A stretch of 64,000 nt of DNA from Nostoc sp. 106C (GCF_002154725.1 NZ_MTAW01000180.1:1-64000); one strand, 5' to 3'. Shown: positions 36,461-45,889, counted from the first letter of the stretch. Translations and numbers: made by a program. Notes: generated by a model not told the origin, from the sequence alone.

Positions 36461-36892
36461 ATGGAACCTTTAACGGTCGCTGGAACGCTCGACTCTTTGA
36501 GCGAGATTGCAAAATACGTCATGGCAGCAGCAGCAGCAGCAGGCTTGGACAAAAAAACTTCTTACAGACTTAGGCTGGCAGTAGACGAAATTGCAACCAA
36601 CATCATTGTACATGGTTATGAGGAAGCTGGGCGCGAGGGCATAGTAGTTTGTCAAGCTACACTTGCAGATGAGTCTTTAACAATTACCCTTGAGGACACA
36701 GGCGAACACTACGATCCTACAAAGCAAGCCCTTCCTGATGATATGGATTTGCCCTTAGAGCAGCGCCAGATTGGTGGACTAGGTGTTTACCTGACTATTC
36801 AAGGTGTTGACAGGTTTACCTATGAAAGAGTGGGAGAACGCAATCGCAATATATTCGTTGTGAATCGAATTCCTTCTACTGCGTCTAAATAA
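36461..36892 (+). CDS. RsbW/SpoIIAB-like anti-sigma serine kinase (slr1861 type)
   Basis: A 143-residue GHKL ATPase. The N-box RLAVDEIATNIIVHGY, the G1 motif LEDTGEHYDP and the glycine-rich QIGGLGVYL are all present, so it should bind ATP and phosphorylate the STAS proteins. It completes the kinase, phosphatase and two-substrate set known from the Synechocystis icfG cluster. Whether its target is a sigma factor or another protein cannot be told here; no sigma factor gene is nearby. It is the last gene of the cluster. The next gene is on the other strand, 74 bases on. Confidence 0.92.
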   Translation: MEPLTVAGTLDSLSEIAKYVMAAAAAAGLDKKTSYRLRLAVDEIATNIIVHGYEEAGREGIVVCQATLADESLTITLEDTGEHYDPTKQALPDDMDLPLEQRQIGGLGVYLTIQGVDRFTYERVGERNRNIFVVNRIPSTASK

Positions 36893-36966
36893 TTTTCATC
36901 AAAAATATCCCATTGCTCTTTTTGGGTTGACCTTTCATCCTTTGCTGCGATCGCTTGAGAAATCTT

Positions 36967-37359
36967 TTATCTTGCTAAATTCGCGTAAAGCTTTGCCATT
37001 CCCTGGGGTTCATGGCTGTACTTACCGCTGTGCAACGGATGATACGTCTCGTTATACAAACAGAGACTATTGGGATTTTTCATCACAAACTGCATCATCC
37101 GCCGATGGGGTTCACCTCGGAAGAACTGTTTAAGATCTTGTTCGGAACGCCAGTAACTCACCATGATTACTTCGTTGATTCCACAAATACCAGCTTTCGC
37201 TTGCACACAGCCTTGAGCTTGAGTAGTTGCATTATTGATCCACAGCAGATTTTTCCACATCCAGAAAAACCCCAGGCGATCACGTGCTAAAAAGCCATTG
37301 ACAAAGACAACCGCTTCTGGGTGTTCCGGCAGATCGATTTGGTAAACAGAATAATTCAT
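36967..37359 (-). CDS. DUF4188-like putative monooxygenase
   Basis: About 130 residues with the look of the DUF4188 dimeric alpha-beta-barrel family: VVFVNGFLARDRLGFFW at the N-terminus, a central VSYWRSEQDLKQFFRG and NETYHPLHSGKYSHEP near the end. Function is unknown; relatives are annotated as monooxygenase-like. The frame is open to a TTG at 37377, but ATG 37359 has GAGGG at a good distance. It is divergent from a PadR regulator with a large palindrome between them, so it is probably under PadR control. It converges with the icfG-cluster kinase. Confidence 0.6.
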   Translation of the reverse strand: MNYSVYQIDLPEHPEAVVFVNGFLARDRLGFFWMWKNLLWINNATTQAQGCVQAKAGICGINEVIMVSYWRSEQDLKQFFRGEPHRRMMQFVMKNPNSLCLYNETYHPLHSGKYSHEPQGMAKLYANLAR

Positions 37360-37429
37360 GACTGTTGCCCTCTTCAAGTTCTCTAGTGGGTAATATTGCT
37401 TTATCTAGCTACATAATCAATAATTAGAT

Positions 37430-37479
37430 TATTCACTTAATTGAATATAATATTTAGTTTATATTCAATTAAGTGAATA
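37430..37479. promoter_or_regulatory. Large palindromic operator upstream of padR
   Basis: Bases 37430-37450 and 37459-37479 are perfect reverse complements (21-bp arms, 8-base spacer). It ends 16 bases before the PadR start codon and sits in the divergent promoter. Each arm (ATTCACTTAATTGAAT core) is itself nearly palindromic, so two PadR dimers could bind. Confidence 0.75.
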
Positions 37480-37495
37480 TGTCAACTTATAACCT

Positions 37496-38038
37496 ATGTC
37501 TCTTACCTATGCCATTCTGTCAGTCTTGATCGATGCCCCCAGCAGCGGCTATGACCTTGCCAAGCGCTTCAATCCTTCGGTAGAAGGGTCGGTTGGTTTT
37601 TTCTGGAGTGCCAGCTTTCAACAGATTTACCGAGAACTGAACCGCTTGGAAGAAAAGGAGTGGCTGCAAGCCGAATCTGTGCAGCAAGAGAATCGACCCG
37701 ACAAACGAATTTATGCAGTGACAGCATTAGGTAAACAGCAGTTGTGTCAGTGGATTGCTGAGTCGGAGGAGATGGCACCAATTAAGGATGATTTGCTAGT
37801 GAAACTTTATGCTGGGCATCTGGTGTCTGACCGGATGATACTGGCAAAGCTGGAAGCGCATCGTCAGCAACATCAGCAGCGATTAGCGATTTATCAAGAA
37901 ATTCAGAGTCAGCACTTCCAGAATCCGCAGGCGTTGACAACAACCTTAAAGTTTCAATACATGACGTTGTTGCGGGGAATTCACTACGAAACAGGCTGGT
38001 TGGCTTGGTGCGATCAAATCATGCCGTTGCTGAAATGA
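37496..38038 (+). CDS. PadR family transcriptional regulator
   Basis: A 180-residue PadR repressor with an N-terminal winged helix (LTYAILSVLIDAPSSGYDLAKRF, then FFWSASFQQIYRELNRLEEKEWL and the wing KRIYAVTALGKQQL). The C-terminal helical domain (about residues 95-175) is used for dimerisation. PadR proteins typically sense phenolic or hydrophobic compounds and repress neighbouring detoxification genes. The 21-bp inverted repeat just upstream is the obvious operator, suggesting autorepression and control of the divergent DUF4188-like gene; the DUF1772 gene downstream may belong to the same regulon. The ATG at 37496 is the first in frame. Confidence 0.92.
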   Translation: MSLTYAILSVLIDAPSSGYDLAKRFNPSVEGSVGFFWSASFQQIYRELNRLEEKEWLQAESVQQENRPDKRIYAVTALGKQQLCQWIAESEEMAPIKDDLLVKLYAGHLVSDRMILAKLEAHRQQHQQRLAIYQEIQSQHFQNPQALTTTLKFQYMTLLRGIHYETGWLAWCDQIMPLLK

Positions 38039-38176
38039 GTGCATTAATAATGGTTAGATTGCTGAATTCGGGATTTCTCAGAAAAATATCTTGTTCGGTG
38101 AAAGGCTGATTAAGGTTAAAAATGCAATGACACAATGCGCTCACAAGTTCTTGGGCAGTCATTTACAGGAGGCTCT

Positions 38177-38674
38177 ATGGCAACTATTAACCATTTTTTC
38201 TTATTGAAGCTTTTCTCGGCCTTAGGCTGCGGACTGATAGCTGGAGTCTTCTTTGCATTCTCGTCCTTCGTGATGAATGCCCTTGCCCGACTTGAGCCGA
38301 AGCAGGGCATTACCGCTATGCAATCTATCAATATCACGGTAATCAATCCATTATTCATGGCAGCATTCTTGGGAACGGCTGTGGCTTGCGTCCTTCTTTT
38401 AGTCTCATCACTGTTAAAGTGGTATCAACGCGATGCTACCTACTTGCTTGTCGGCAGCCTGCTGTATCTCGTCGGCACATTAGGTGTAACAATTGTATTT
38501 AATGTATCGCTGAACGATGCGCTGGCAAAGGTCGATCCGGGCAGCACTGACGGTGCGAATCTGTGGGTCAGCTACCTTGCTAACTGGACGCTCTGGAATC
38601 ATGTTCGGACAGTAGCGGCACTTTTAGCAGCAGCTGCATTCTCAATTGCGCTCTGTAATCGAGCAGTGCAATAA
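38177..38674 (+). CDS. DUF1772 (anthrone oxygenase-like) membrane protein
   Basis: About 165 residues with four membrane helices and the DUF1772 pattern: LGCGLIAGVFFAFSSFVMNAL, AMQSINITVINPLFM, and a C-terminal WTLWNHVRT before the last helix. The family includes fungal anthrone oxygenases and many bacterial proteins of unknown function. The frame is open from 38135, but ATG 38177 has the strong Shine-Dalgarno AGGAGG. It follows padR by about 140 bases on the same strand, which fits co-regulation of a small oxygenase set (DUF4188-like plus DUF1772). Confidence 0.85.
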   Translation: MATINHFFLLKLFSALGCGLIAGVFFAFSSFVMNALARLEPKQGITAMQSINITVINPLFMAAFLGTAVACVLLLVSSLLKWYQRDATYLLVGSLLYLVGTLGVTIVFNVSLNDALAKVDPGSTDGANLWVSYLANWTLWNHVRTVAALLAAAAFSIALCNRAVQ

Positions 38675-38884
38675 AAATGTTGTATATCAGTCAAGCTTTT
38701 TCGCGATCGCTTAAATTCTGAAGTTGCAAAATTTACTAAGCATACCTGCCATCTATTCTGAAAACTCAAAAGGTTTTATTCAGTAATTTTTAATCATCAA
38801 AAAGCGATCGCTCCGCTTTCTATCTCCTCCTTGCAGAAATGGATATGATAGAAAAGTAGATAAAACTTAAAAAATATTTATCAA

Positions 38885-40315
38885 ATGCTGATTCACTCCT
38901 CTGGCTTGTCCAAGGTCAAAGACTCAGTAAAAGAAAAAATTTTCTTCGGTCATGAACCTAATGCCGAGTTAATTGCAATTCTTACCGTCTACTTTGTCCA
39001 AGGCATCTTAGGGTTGGCGCGTCTAGCTGTCAGCTTTTTTCTAAAAGATGAACTGCTGCTGAGTCCGACGCAGGTATCAGCGCTATTAGGTATAGTCGCC
39101 TTACCCTGGATTATTAAGCCAGTATTTGGCTTTATCTCCGATGGCTTGCCCATATTTGGTTATCGCAGGCGTCCATACCTAATTTTATCGGGAATATTAG
39201 GGACTATTTCCTGGATAAGTCTTGCAACAATAGTTCATACTACCTGGGCAGCTACAAGTGCGATCGCACTGGGGTCACTCTCAGTTGCAGTCAGTGATGT
39301 GATCGTTGACTCCCTAGTAGTCGAACGGGCAAGAGTAGAATCCCAAGCAGATGCAGGTTCATTACAATCTATTTGCTGGGCTGCTTCCGCATTTGGGGGT
39401 TTGATCACAGCTTATTTGAGCGGATGGCTCCTAGAACATTTTTCCACACATACTGTATTTGGGATTACCGCGGTTTTTCCCCTGTTAGTTTCATCTGTAG
39501 CTTGGTTAATTGCCGAGTCTCCTGTTAATCAAGATACTCAAGATCCGCATCAAAACAACTTTGTAAGTGTCAAGCATCAACTGGGACAACTCCGCCAAGC
39601 CGTTACCCAAAAAGCAATCTGGCTACCCACAGCATTTGTTTTCATTTGGCAAGCTACCCCAACAGCTGACTCAGCTTTTTTCTTCTTCACTACTAACGAA
39701 TTGCACTTTGCACCAGAATTTTTGGGACGGGTGCGCCTAGTAACGAATCTGGCTTCATTAGTTGGCATTTGGATTTTCCAGCGTTACCTCAAAACCTTAC
39801 CTTTTCGCGTCATCTTTGGTTGGAGTACGGTGCTTTCCGCAGCTTTAGGGATGACGATGCTATTACTGGTGACTCACACCAATCGGTCTTTAGGTATAGA
39901 TGACCACTGGTTTAGTTTGGGTGATAGCTTAATTCTAACTGTGATGGGGCAAATAGCCTATATGCCAGTACTGGTGCTAGCAGCCAGAATCTGCCCTCCG
40001 GGAGTGGAAGCGACATTATTTGCTTTGTTAATGTCGGTATCTAACTTAGCAGGAATGGTTTCTTATGAATTTGGTGCAGTCATCATGCATTGGCTAGGAA
40101 TCACTGAAAGTAATTTTGAATTGCTTTGGTTACTGGTGATAATTACTAACCTCAGCACACTGTTACCGCTGCCATTTCTGAGCTGGTTACCAGCAGCTGA
40201 AGAACAAACTCAGATTTCATCATTGCAACCAGCTTCAGCAAATATTAACGAGCCTTTTCTGCCTGAGTTGATATCTGAAGTTGAGGCTACGAGAACTCAA
40301 ATCCAAAGTCGTTAA
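38885..40315 (+). CDS. Folate/biopterin transporter (FBT/BT1) family MFS protein
   Basis: A 476-residue transporter with about twelve membrane helices. FBT signatures are clear: YFVQGILGLARLAVSFFLKD, LPWIIKPVFGFISDGLPIFG, YRRRPYLIL and SVAVSDVIVDSLVVERAR. The Synechocystis member slr0642 is known to transport folates, so import or exchange of folate or pterins across the plasma or thylakoid membrane is likely. The C-terminal 40 residues are polar and variable. The upstream 210 bases contain two HIP1-like sites and should carry its promoter. It stands alone on the plus strand before the carotenoid oxygenase gene. Confidence 0.92.
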   Translation: MLIHSSGLSKVKDSVKEKIFFGHEPNAELIAILTVYFVQGILGLARLAVSFFLKDELLLSPTQVSALLGIVALPWIIKPVFGFISDGLPIFGYRRRPYLILSGILGTISWISLATIVHTTWAATSAIALGSLSVAVSDVIVDSLVVERARVESQADAGSLQSICWAASAFGGLITAYLSGWLLEHFSTHTVFGITAVFPLLVSSVAWLIAESPVNQDTQDPHQNNFVSVKHQLGQLRQAVTQKAIWLPTAFVFIWQATPTADSAFFFFTTNELHFAPEFLGRVRLVTNLASLVGIWIFQRYLKTLPFRVIFGWSTVLSAALGMTMLLLVTHTNRSLGIDDHWFSLGDSLILTVMGQIAYMPVLVLAARICPPGVEATLFALLMSVSNLAGMVSYEFGAVIMHWLGITESNFELLWLLVIITNLSTLLPLPFLSWLPAAEEQTQISSLQPASANINEPFLPELISEVEATRTQIQSR

Positions 40316-40505
40316 CAAGAAATTATTTTGCCCAAAGACTCAAAGACGAAGAGTCTTCGCCACATAAATATTGAGCGGTTGAGGCTGACACGGGAACGCG
40401 GTGAAATTTAATTTATTACTCTCCAGGTCGGTCTACAACCATCATTAATAGTTTGGCAGGCTACTTTTGTGTCTTTGCGCGAGGTAACAAAAGGGTATAA
40501 AGCAT

Positions 40506-42002
40506 ATGCAAAGTTCAAAAATTCGAGAAAACGCAATTTTAGAAAAATCATACAGTCGCACTGACTGGCAAGGAGGATATGAATCTCTATATCAAGAGTT
40601 TGATTATTGGATTGATGATATAGAAGGACAAATTCCCTTAGAACTACAAGGTACATTATTTAGAAACGGCCCTGGTTTATTGGATATCAATGGTCAACGC
40701 ATTCATCACCCCTTTGATGGCGATGGCATGATTAGCCGCATCAGCTTTGTTAATGGTCGTGCCCATTTCCGCAATCGCTTTGTCCGTACTGAAGGCTATG
40801 TAGAAGAACAAAAAGCCGGAAAAATCCTCTATCGCGGTGTGTTTGGGACGCAAAAACCTGGTGGTTGGTTAGCGAATCTCTTCGACTTCAAAATCAAAAA
40901 TATTGCCAACACCAACGTCATCTACTGGGGTAGTAAACTGTTGGCACTGTGGGAAGCTGCTGAACCCCATCGCCTTGACCCTTACACCTTAGAAACCTTA
41001 GGCAAAGAATATTTTAATGGTGTTTTGTCCACAGGTGAAGCTTTTAGTGCCCACCCCCGCCTTGATCCCAGTTGCAACCAAGATAATGGCGCACCTTGCT
41101 TGGTCAATTTTTCTATTCAGCCGGGACTATCCACCAAAATTACGATTTTTGAGCTAAATCCAGCAGGTGAAATTATCAGAAAACACGCTCATAGCGTGCC
41201 TGGTTTCTGCTTCATCCACGATTTTGTCATTACTCCTAATTACTGCATCTTCTTTCAAAATCCTGTCACCTTCAATCCCATACCTTTAGCTTTGGGAATC
41301 CGTGCAGCCGGGGAATGTATCAAATTCAACCCAAATCAACCAACTCGAATTATAGTTATTCCTCGCAACCCCAACGCTGGGAAAGCAGATGTCAAAATTC
41401 TGGAAACTCAATCTGGTTTCGTCTTTCACCACATTAATGCTTTTGAAGTGGGAGATGAAATTGTGATTGACTCGATTTGCTACGAATCTTTACCAGAAGT
41501 CGAAGCCGAAAGTGATTTTCGCCAAGTTGATTTTGAGGCCATTGCACCTGGACAACTCTGGCGATTTGCTCTTCAACTTCAGAATGGCACAGTTCAAAAG
41601 AACTTAATTGAAAGCCGTTGTTGTGAGTTTCCTAGCATTCATCCAAATAACGTGGGACGCCCATATCGTTATTTATATATAGGTGCGGCTCATGCTGAAA
41701 CGGGGAATGCTCCCTTACAAGCACTGCTAAAAATGGATTTAGACTCTGGAGAGCGGCAACTTTGGAGTGCTGCACCTCATGGTTTTATGGGTGAGCCGAT
41801 TTTTGTTCCTCGCCCAGGGTCAGAAAAGGAAGATGACGGCTGGGTGTTGGCTTTGGTCTATGATGCTGCCCATCATCGCTCAGATTTGGTGATTTTGGAT
41901 GCCACTGATTTAAATAAAGGTCCAGTAGCAAGGCTACATCTCAAGCATCATATACCCTACGGTCTACATGGTAACTTCACTTCTGAGGTATTTATCCGTT
42001 AA
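40506..42002 (+). CDS. Carotenoid cleavage oxygenase (RPE65/ACO family)
   Basis: A 498-residue seven-bladed propeller enzyme with non-heme iron. The four iron-binding histidines are visible: His183 (SAHPRLD), His238 (FIHDF), His308 (VFHHINAF) and His488 (GLHGNF). The motif LFRNGPGLLDINGQRIHHPFDGDGM is diagnostic when taken in parts. It cleaves a carotenoid or apocarotenoid double bond with oxygen, giving aldehydes such as retinal; the length and motifs resemble the cyanobacterial apocarotenoid oxygenase group (ACO/Diox1). An intrinsic terminator follows at 42096-42127, so it is probably monocistronic. The ATG at 40506 is the first plausible start. Confidence 0.93.
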   Translation: MQSSKIRENAILEKSYSRTDWQGGYESLYQEFDYWIDDIEGQIPLELQGTLFRNGPGLLDINGQRIHHPFDGDGMISRISFVNGRAHFRNRFVRTEGYVEEQKAGKILYRGVFGTQKPGGWLANLFDFKIKNIANTNVIYWGSKLLALWEAAEPHRLDPYTLETLGKEYFNGVLSTGEAFSAHPRLDPSCNQDNGAPCLVNFSIQPGLSTKITIFELNPAGEIIRKHAHSVPGFCFIHDFVITPNYCIFFQNPVTFNPIPLALGIRAAGECIKFNPNQPTRIIVIPRNPNAGKADVKILETQSGFVFHHINAFEVGDEIVIDSICYESLPEVEAESDFRQVDFEAIAPGQLWRFALQLQNGTVQKNLIESRCCEFPSIHPNNVGRPYRYLYIGAAHAETGNAPLQALLKMDLDSGERQLWSAAPHGFMGEPIFVPRPGSEKEDDGWVLALVYDAAHHRSDLVILDATDLNKGPVARLHLKHHIPYGLHGNFTSEVFIR

Positions 42003-42095
42003 TTTCTTAGAGTAGGGTAGGCAATACGCTACTAAATTTGACTGAACCAGCAGACTCTAAGCAATTAAAAACCAATATAGCGATCGCCACTCTAC

Positions 42096-42127
42096 AAATG
42101 AACACAGAATATCTGTGTTCATTTTTT
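42096..42127 (+). terminator. Intrinsic terminator of the carotenoid oxygenase gene
   Basis: Bases 42096-42108 and 42112-42124 form a perfect 13-bp stem with a three-base loop, and the T-run at the end of the stem continues to 42127. It lies 94 bases after the stop codon. Confidence 0.88.
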
Positions 42128-42256
42128 ATATGATGCACAAAACTCAAATAAAATTGTAACAAAAACTACAAAAATCCTAAATTTCTTTGGTAGAAAGGAT
42201 AAGCTAGGCATATATGTATCCGGTTCGCAAAGATACCGCGATTAGGAGTAAATTTT

Positions 42257-43546
42257 ATGATTGCAACACCTATAATGCCGCTGGAGCCTGCTAGTCCAGC
42301 GCATATTTGTCCTTTCGATCAAGCCTGTAGCTACTTAGAAGCGGCGGCTAAAGAATTAAAACTAGATCAAGGAATTTTAGAAATACTCAGCCACCCACGC
42401 AAAGTTGTTACAGTTTCCATTCCCGTAAAAATGGATAATGGAGAAATACGTGTATTGGCAGGGCATCGGGTGCAACACTCCGATATTTTAGGCCCCTACA
42501 AAGGTGGAACTCGTTACCATCCGGCTGTGACACTACGGGAAGTCTCCGCCCTGGCAATGCTGATGACTTGGAAATGTGCGCTGTTAGGTATTCCCTACGG
42601 TGGTGCAAAGGGCGGTATTGCTATAGATCCAAAGTATTACAGTGTCAGTGAACTAGAACGAATTACGCGGCGTTACACCAGCGAATTAATTAAAGATATT
42701 GGCCCATCAGTAGATATACCCGCTCCAGATGTAGGTACTTCCGCCCGTGAGATGGCGTGGATGATGGACACGTATTCCATGAATGTTGGTCATGCTGTAC
42801 CAGGAGTTGTAACTGGTAAACCTATTTCCGTTGGTGGTTCCAGAGGGCGAGAAATGGCAACTGGACGTGGGACAATGATTATTGTCCGTGAAGCCTTAGC
42901 CGATGAAGGGAAATCCTTGGTGGGTGTGCGAGTAGCAATTCAAGGTTTCGGAAATGTGGGTATGTCCGCAGCAGAATTGCTATATGAAGCAGGAGCAATT
43001 ATTATCGCTGTCTCTACAAGTTCTGGGGGAATATATTCGGAAACTGGTTTAGATATTCCCGCTTTGAAAGCCTACGTCGCTAAAAATCATCGGAGTGTTT
43101 TAGGTTTCCCTGGCACAGTAGCAATTAGCAATGCAGATTTACTAACTTTACCTTGCGATGTCCTCATTCCAGCAGCTTTGGAAAACCAAATCACTGAAGA
43201 GAATGTGAATCAGGTACAAGCGCATATTGTTGCAGAAGCAGCTAACGGGCCAGTGACTCTAGAAGCCAACCAAGCACTAGAAGCGCGGGGTGTAATAGTG
43301 CTACCAGATATTTTGGCGAATGCTGGGGGTGTTGTAGTTAGTTATTTGGAATGGGTACAAGGACTTTCGTATTTGTTCTGGGATGAAGAACGCGTTAATC
43401 GGGAAATGGAACATTTGATGGTGCACGCTTACCGTCAAGTGATTGAACATTCCAAAGCTCGGCAAATTACTCTGCGTTTAGCAGCTTATACCCTAGGGGT
43501 GGGTAGAGTTGCCCAAGCACTTAGCGATCGCGGTCTTTATCCATAA
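42257..43546 (+). CDS. Glu/Leu/Phe/Val dehydrogenase (glutamate dehydrogenase type)
   Basis: A 429-residue amino acid dehydrogenase that interconverts an amino acid and its keto acid with NAD(P)H, most likely glutamate and 2-oxoglutarate. The substrate-binding lysines are in GPYKGGTRYHP and MTWKCAL, and the catalytic lysine in PYGGAKGGI. PAPDVGTSAREMAWMMDTY and the Rossmann motif IQGFGNVG follow. The C-terminal part contains LEWVQGLSYLFWDEE. Length is typical. AGGAG precedes the ATG. A stem-loop with T-tract follows the gene. In cyanobacteria GDH is a side route of ammonium assimilation beside GS-GOGAT. Confidence 0.93.
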   Translation: MIATPIMPLEPASPAHICPFDQACSYLEAAAKELKLDQGILEILSHPRKVVTVSIPVKMDNGEIRVLAGHRVQHSDILGPYKGGTRYHPAVTLREVSALAMLMTWKCALLGIPYGGAKGGIAIDPKYYSVSELERITRRYTSELIKDIGPSVDIPAPDVGTSAREMAWMMDTYSMNVGHAVPGVVTGKPISVGGSRGREMATGRGTMIIVREALADEGKSLVGVRVAIQGFGNVGMSAAELLYEAGAIIIAVSTSSGGIYSETGLDIPALKAYVAKNHRSVLGFPGTVAISNADLLTLPCDVLIPAALENQITEENVNQVQAHIVAEAANGPVTLEANQALEARGVIVLPDILANAGGVVVSYLEWVQGLSYLFWDEERVNREMEHLMVHAYRQVIEHSKARQITLRLAAYTLGVGRVAQALSDRGLYP

Positions 43547-43569
43547 TTTTATTCATAGCAATTAATTTG

Positions 43570-43598
43570 AGAGGCGGATAATTTATCTGCCTCTTTTT
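43570..43598 (+). terminator. Intrinsic terminator after the glutamate dehydrogenase gene
   Basis: Bases 43570-43580 pair with 43584-43594 (one G-T pair, loop ATT), followed by TTTTT. It starts 24 bases after the stop codon. Confidence 0.88.
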
Positions 43599-43719
43599 GT
43601 TTGGCGATCGCTTAATTAGCAGGTAATAAATCCACCAGTTACTTAGCGATTAGCTCACCAATGTCTTAAGTTGACTTGCCCTATTCAATCATTGACAATT
43701 ACACTAAAATTCATCAGGT

Positions 43720-45783
43720 TTGTGGGAGTTGACAGTCATCTTGAATACACTGGCTGGACGCTACAAAATCATTCGGCAATTAGGCGGCGGTGGTTTTGCT
43801 GTAACATTTCTGGCTAGGGATAATTTGCAACCTAGCAAACCTTTATGTGTAGTCAAGCAACTGCGTCCTAACCAGTCCCATCCTCGGGTTGTGGAATTTT
43901 TTGAAAAAGAAGCCGCTATTCTGGAAAAGCTGGGTAAACATCCCCAAATTCCCCATTTACTGGCACATTTTAGCGAAAACGAAATTCTTTACATAGTGCA
44001 GGAATTTATCGAAGGGCAAGACCTGAGTCAAGAAATCATTCCTGGTAGGCGGCTGAGTGAGGATTATGCAACCAAGTTGTTGCAAGATGTTCTAGAAGTT
44101 TTGTCTTTCATACATAGTAAAGGAGTGATTCACCGCGATATTAAGCCCCAAAATCTGATGCGACGACATGAGGATGGTCAGATATTCCTGATTGATTTTG
44201 GCGCGGTGAAAGAACTTGGTTCTTTAACTGTGAATTCTCAAGGCGAAGTCTATTCCAGCGTCGTCATCGGTACTTCCGGCTATATGGCGTCGGAGCAAAA
44301 AAATGGTAGACCTTGTTTGGGTAGTGATGTCTATGCTTTAGGGATGACGGTAATTCAAGCTTTGACAGGCGTTTTACCCTCTAATTTGCAAGAAGACCCA
44401 TTGACAGGTGAAATCATCTGGCGCAATCAAGTACAAGTAAGCGATCGCCTGGCTGAGGTGTTAACTCAAATGGTGCGCCGTCACTTTAGTTTGCGCTATT
44501 CCCAAGCAGCTGAGGCATTGCAAGCTTTAACAGTACCGCCAACAATTCTTCTTAATCCGTCTGTCGAGCAAGTATACCGTCAAGAAGCTAGAAATCGCGC
44601 ACAACAAGGTCTGGGTAATTTTTCGGTTTTCGCTTTGAAAATACTAGAATCTAAGCGGATTGAGTTGGGGTTATCTGAGGATGAAGCTAGGGAAATTCAT
44701 GAACAAGTTCTCAAACCCTATCGCGAGTATCAGCAGAAATTACAGGAGTATGAACAGGTATTAATTGATGCAGTTAAGCAACATTATCCCTTTAATGAGA
44801 CGACTCAAAAAGATTTGCAAGACTATCAGCGCCATTTAGGATTACGAGATGAAGATATCGCGGCGATAGAATCACGGGTAGTTCCCCAACAACCACAGTA
44901 TAGGACAATGGAAATTCAAACTGAGCTTTTTGAGTTTGAGTTCGCCACCCTAACTGTCAAATCTGGAATTTTGGAGGCAACAAAAACCTGGGAAATTAAC
45001 CGCATTCGGGGACGAACCAAGTTTTTCACAGAAAACCTGGGTAATAATGGCATAGTTTTAGAAATGGTTGCAATTCCTGGCGGAGAATTTCTGATGGGTT
45101 CCTCAAGGGATGAACCAGAACGATATAACTCTGAAAGTCCACAACATACAGTCACGATTCAACCCTTTTTCATGGGAAAATACCTGGTTACTCAGAGTCA
45201 ATGGAAAGCTATTGCTGCTCTTGAGAAGGTAAATATTCAATTAAATCCCGAAACCTCTCATTTTAAAGGGGCTAATCGACCTGTTGAACAAGTTTCTTGG
45301 GATGATGCGGTGGAGTTTTGTGCCCGACTTGCTCAAGAGACGGGAAAACCCTATCGCTTGCCAACTGAGGCAGAATGGGAATACGCCTGTCGCGCGGGAA
45401 CGACTACCCCGTTTTATTTTGGCGAAACAATTACAACTGATTTAGCTAATTACAACGGGAAATACGCATACGGTTCTGGGCCAAAGGGTGAATATCGTGG
45501 GCAGACAACTGATGTCGGGATATTTCCCGCCAACCCCTTTGGTTTATTTGATATGCATGGTAATACATGGGAATGGTGCCAAGATAGCTGGCACAAAAAT
45601 TATAACGGAGCGCCAGCAGATGGAAGTGTTTGGATCAGTGATAATCATACTCATCTGCTACGTGGTGGTTCATGGAATATCAACCCCTGGAATTGTCGTT
45701 CAGCGGTACGCAACTGTAACGCACGAGACAATAAATACATCAATGTTGGTTTTCGAGTTGTGTTGGGTGAGTTGAGCAATTAG
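43720..45783 (+). CDS. Serine/threonine kinase fused to a formylglycine-enzyme-like (SUMF1) domain
   Basis: A 687-residue protein. Residues about 10-270 are a Hanks-type kinase with GGGGFAVTF, VVKQL, VIHRDIKPQN (near 138), IDFGAV (near 157) and a GTSGYMASEQ activation end. Residues 285-400 are a charged helical section with two related segments. Residues about 430-687 are an FGE-sulfatase domain (MVAIPGGEFLMGSS, QPFFMGKYLVTQSQW, RLPTEAEWEYACRAGT, NTWEWCQDSW, LRGGSWN). Kinase-FGE fusions are common in Nostocales; the FGE-like part is often a binding module, not an enzyme. The start is unsure: TTG 43720 is used because no ATG is in frame before the glycine loop. Confidence 0.88.
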   Translation: MWELTVILNTLAGRYKIIRQLGGGGFAVTFLARDNLQPSKPLCVVKQLRPNQSHPRVVEFFEKEAAILEKLGKHPQIPHLLAHFSENEILYIVQEFIEGQDLSQEIIPGRRLSEDYATKLLQDVLEVLSFIHSKGVIHRDIKPQNLMRRHEDGQIFLIDFGAVKELGSLTVNSQGEVYSSVVIGTSGYMASEQKNGRPCLGSDVYALGMTVIQALTGVLPSNLQEDPLTGEIIWRNQVQVSDRLAEVLTQMVRRHFSLRYSQAAEALQALTVPPTILLNPSVEQVYRQEARNRAQQGLGNFSVFALKILESKRIELGLSEDEAREIHEQVLKPYREYQQKLQEYEQVLIDAVKQHYPFNETTQKDLQDYQRHLGLRDEDIAAIESRVVPQQPQYRTMEIQTELFEFEFATLTVKSGILEATKTWEINRIRGRTKFFTENLGNNGIVLEMVAIPGGEFLMGSSRDEPERYNSESPQHTVTIQPFFMGKYLVTQSQWKAIAALEKVNIQLNPETSHFKGANRPVEQVSWDDAVEFCARLAQETGKPYRLPTEAEWEYACRAGTTTPFYFGETITTDLANYNGKYAYGSGPKGEYRGQTTDVGIFPANPFGLFDMHGNTWEWCQDSWHKNYNGAPADGSVWISDNHTHLLRGGSWNINPWNCRSAVRNCNARDNKYINVGFRVVLGELSN

Positions 45784-45889
45784 TAAGAATACACTATTTC
45801 TGAATGTCAGACATAGACAACCATCGCTTCCACACCAAACCCGATTACAATAAATACGCAACTCGCACTTCCTTAAGGAGTATCCAGCA

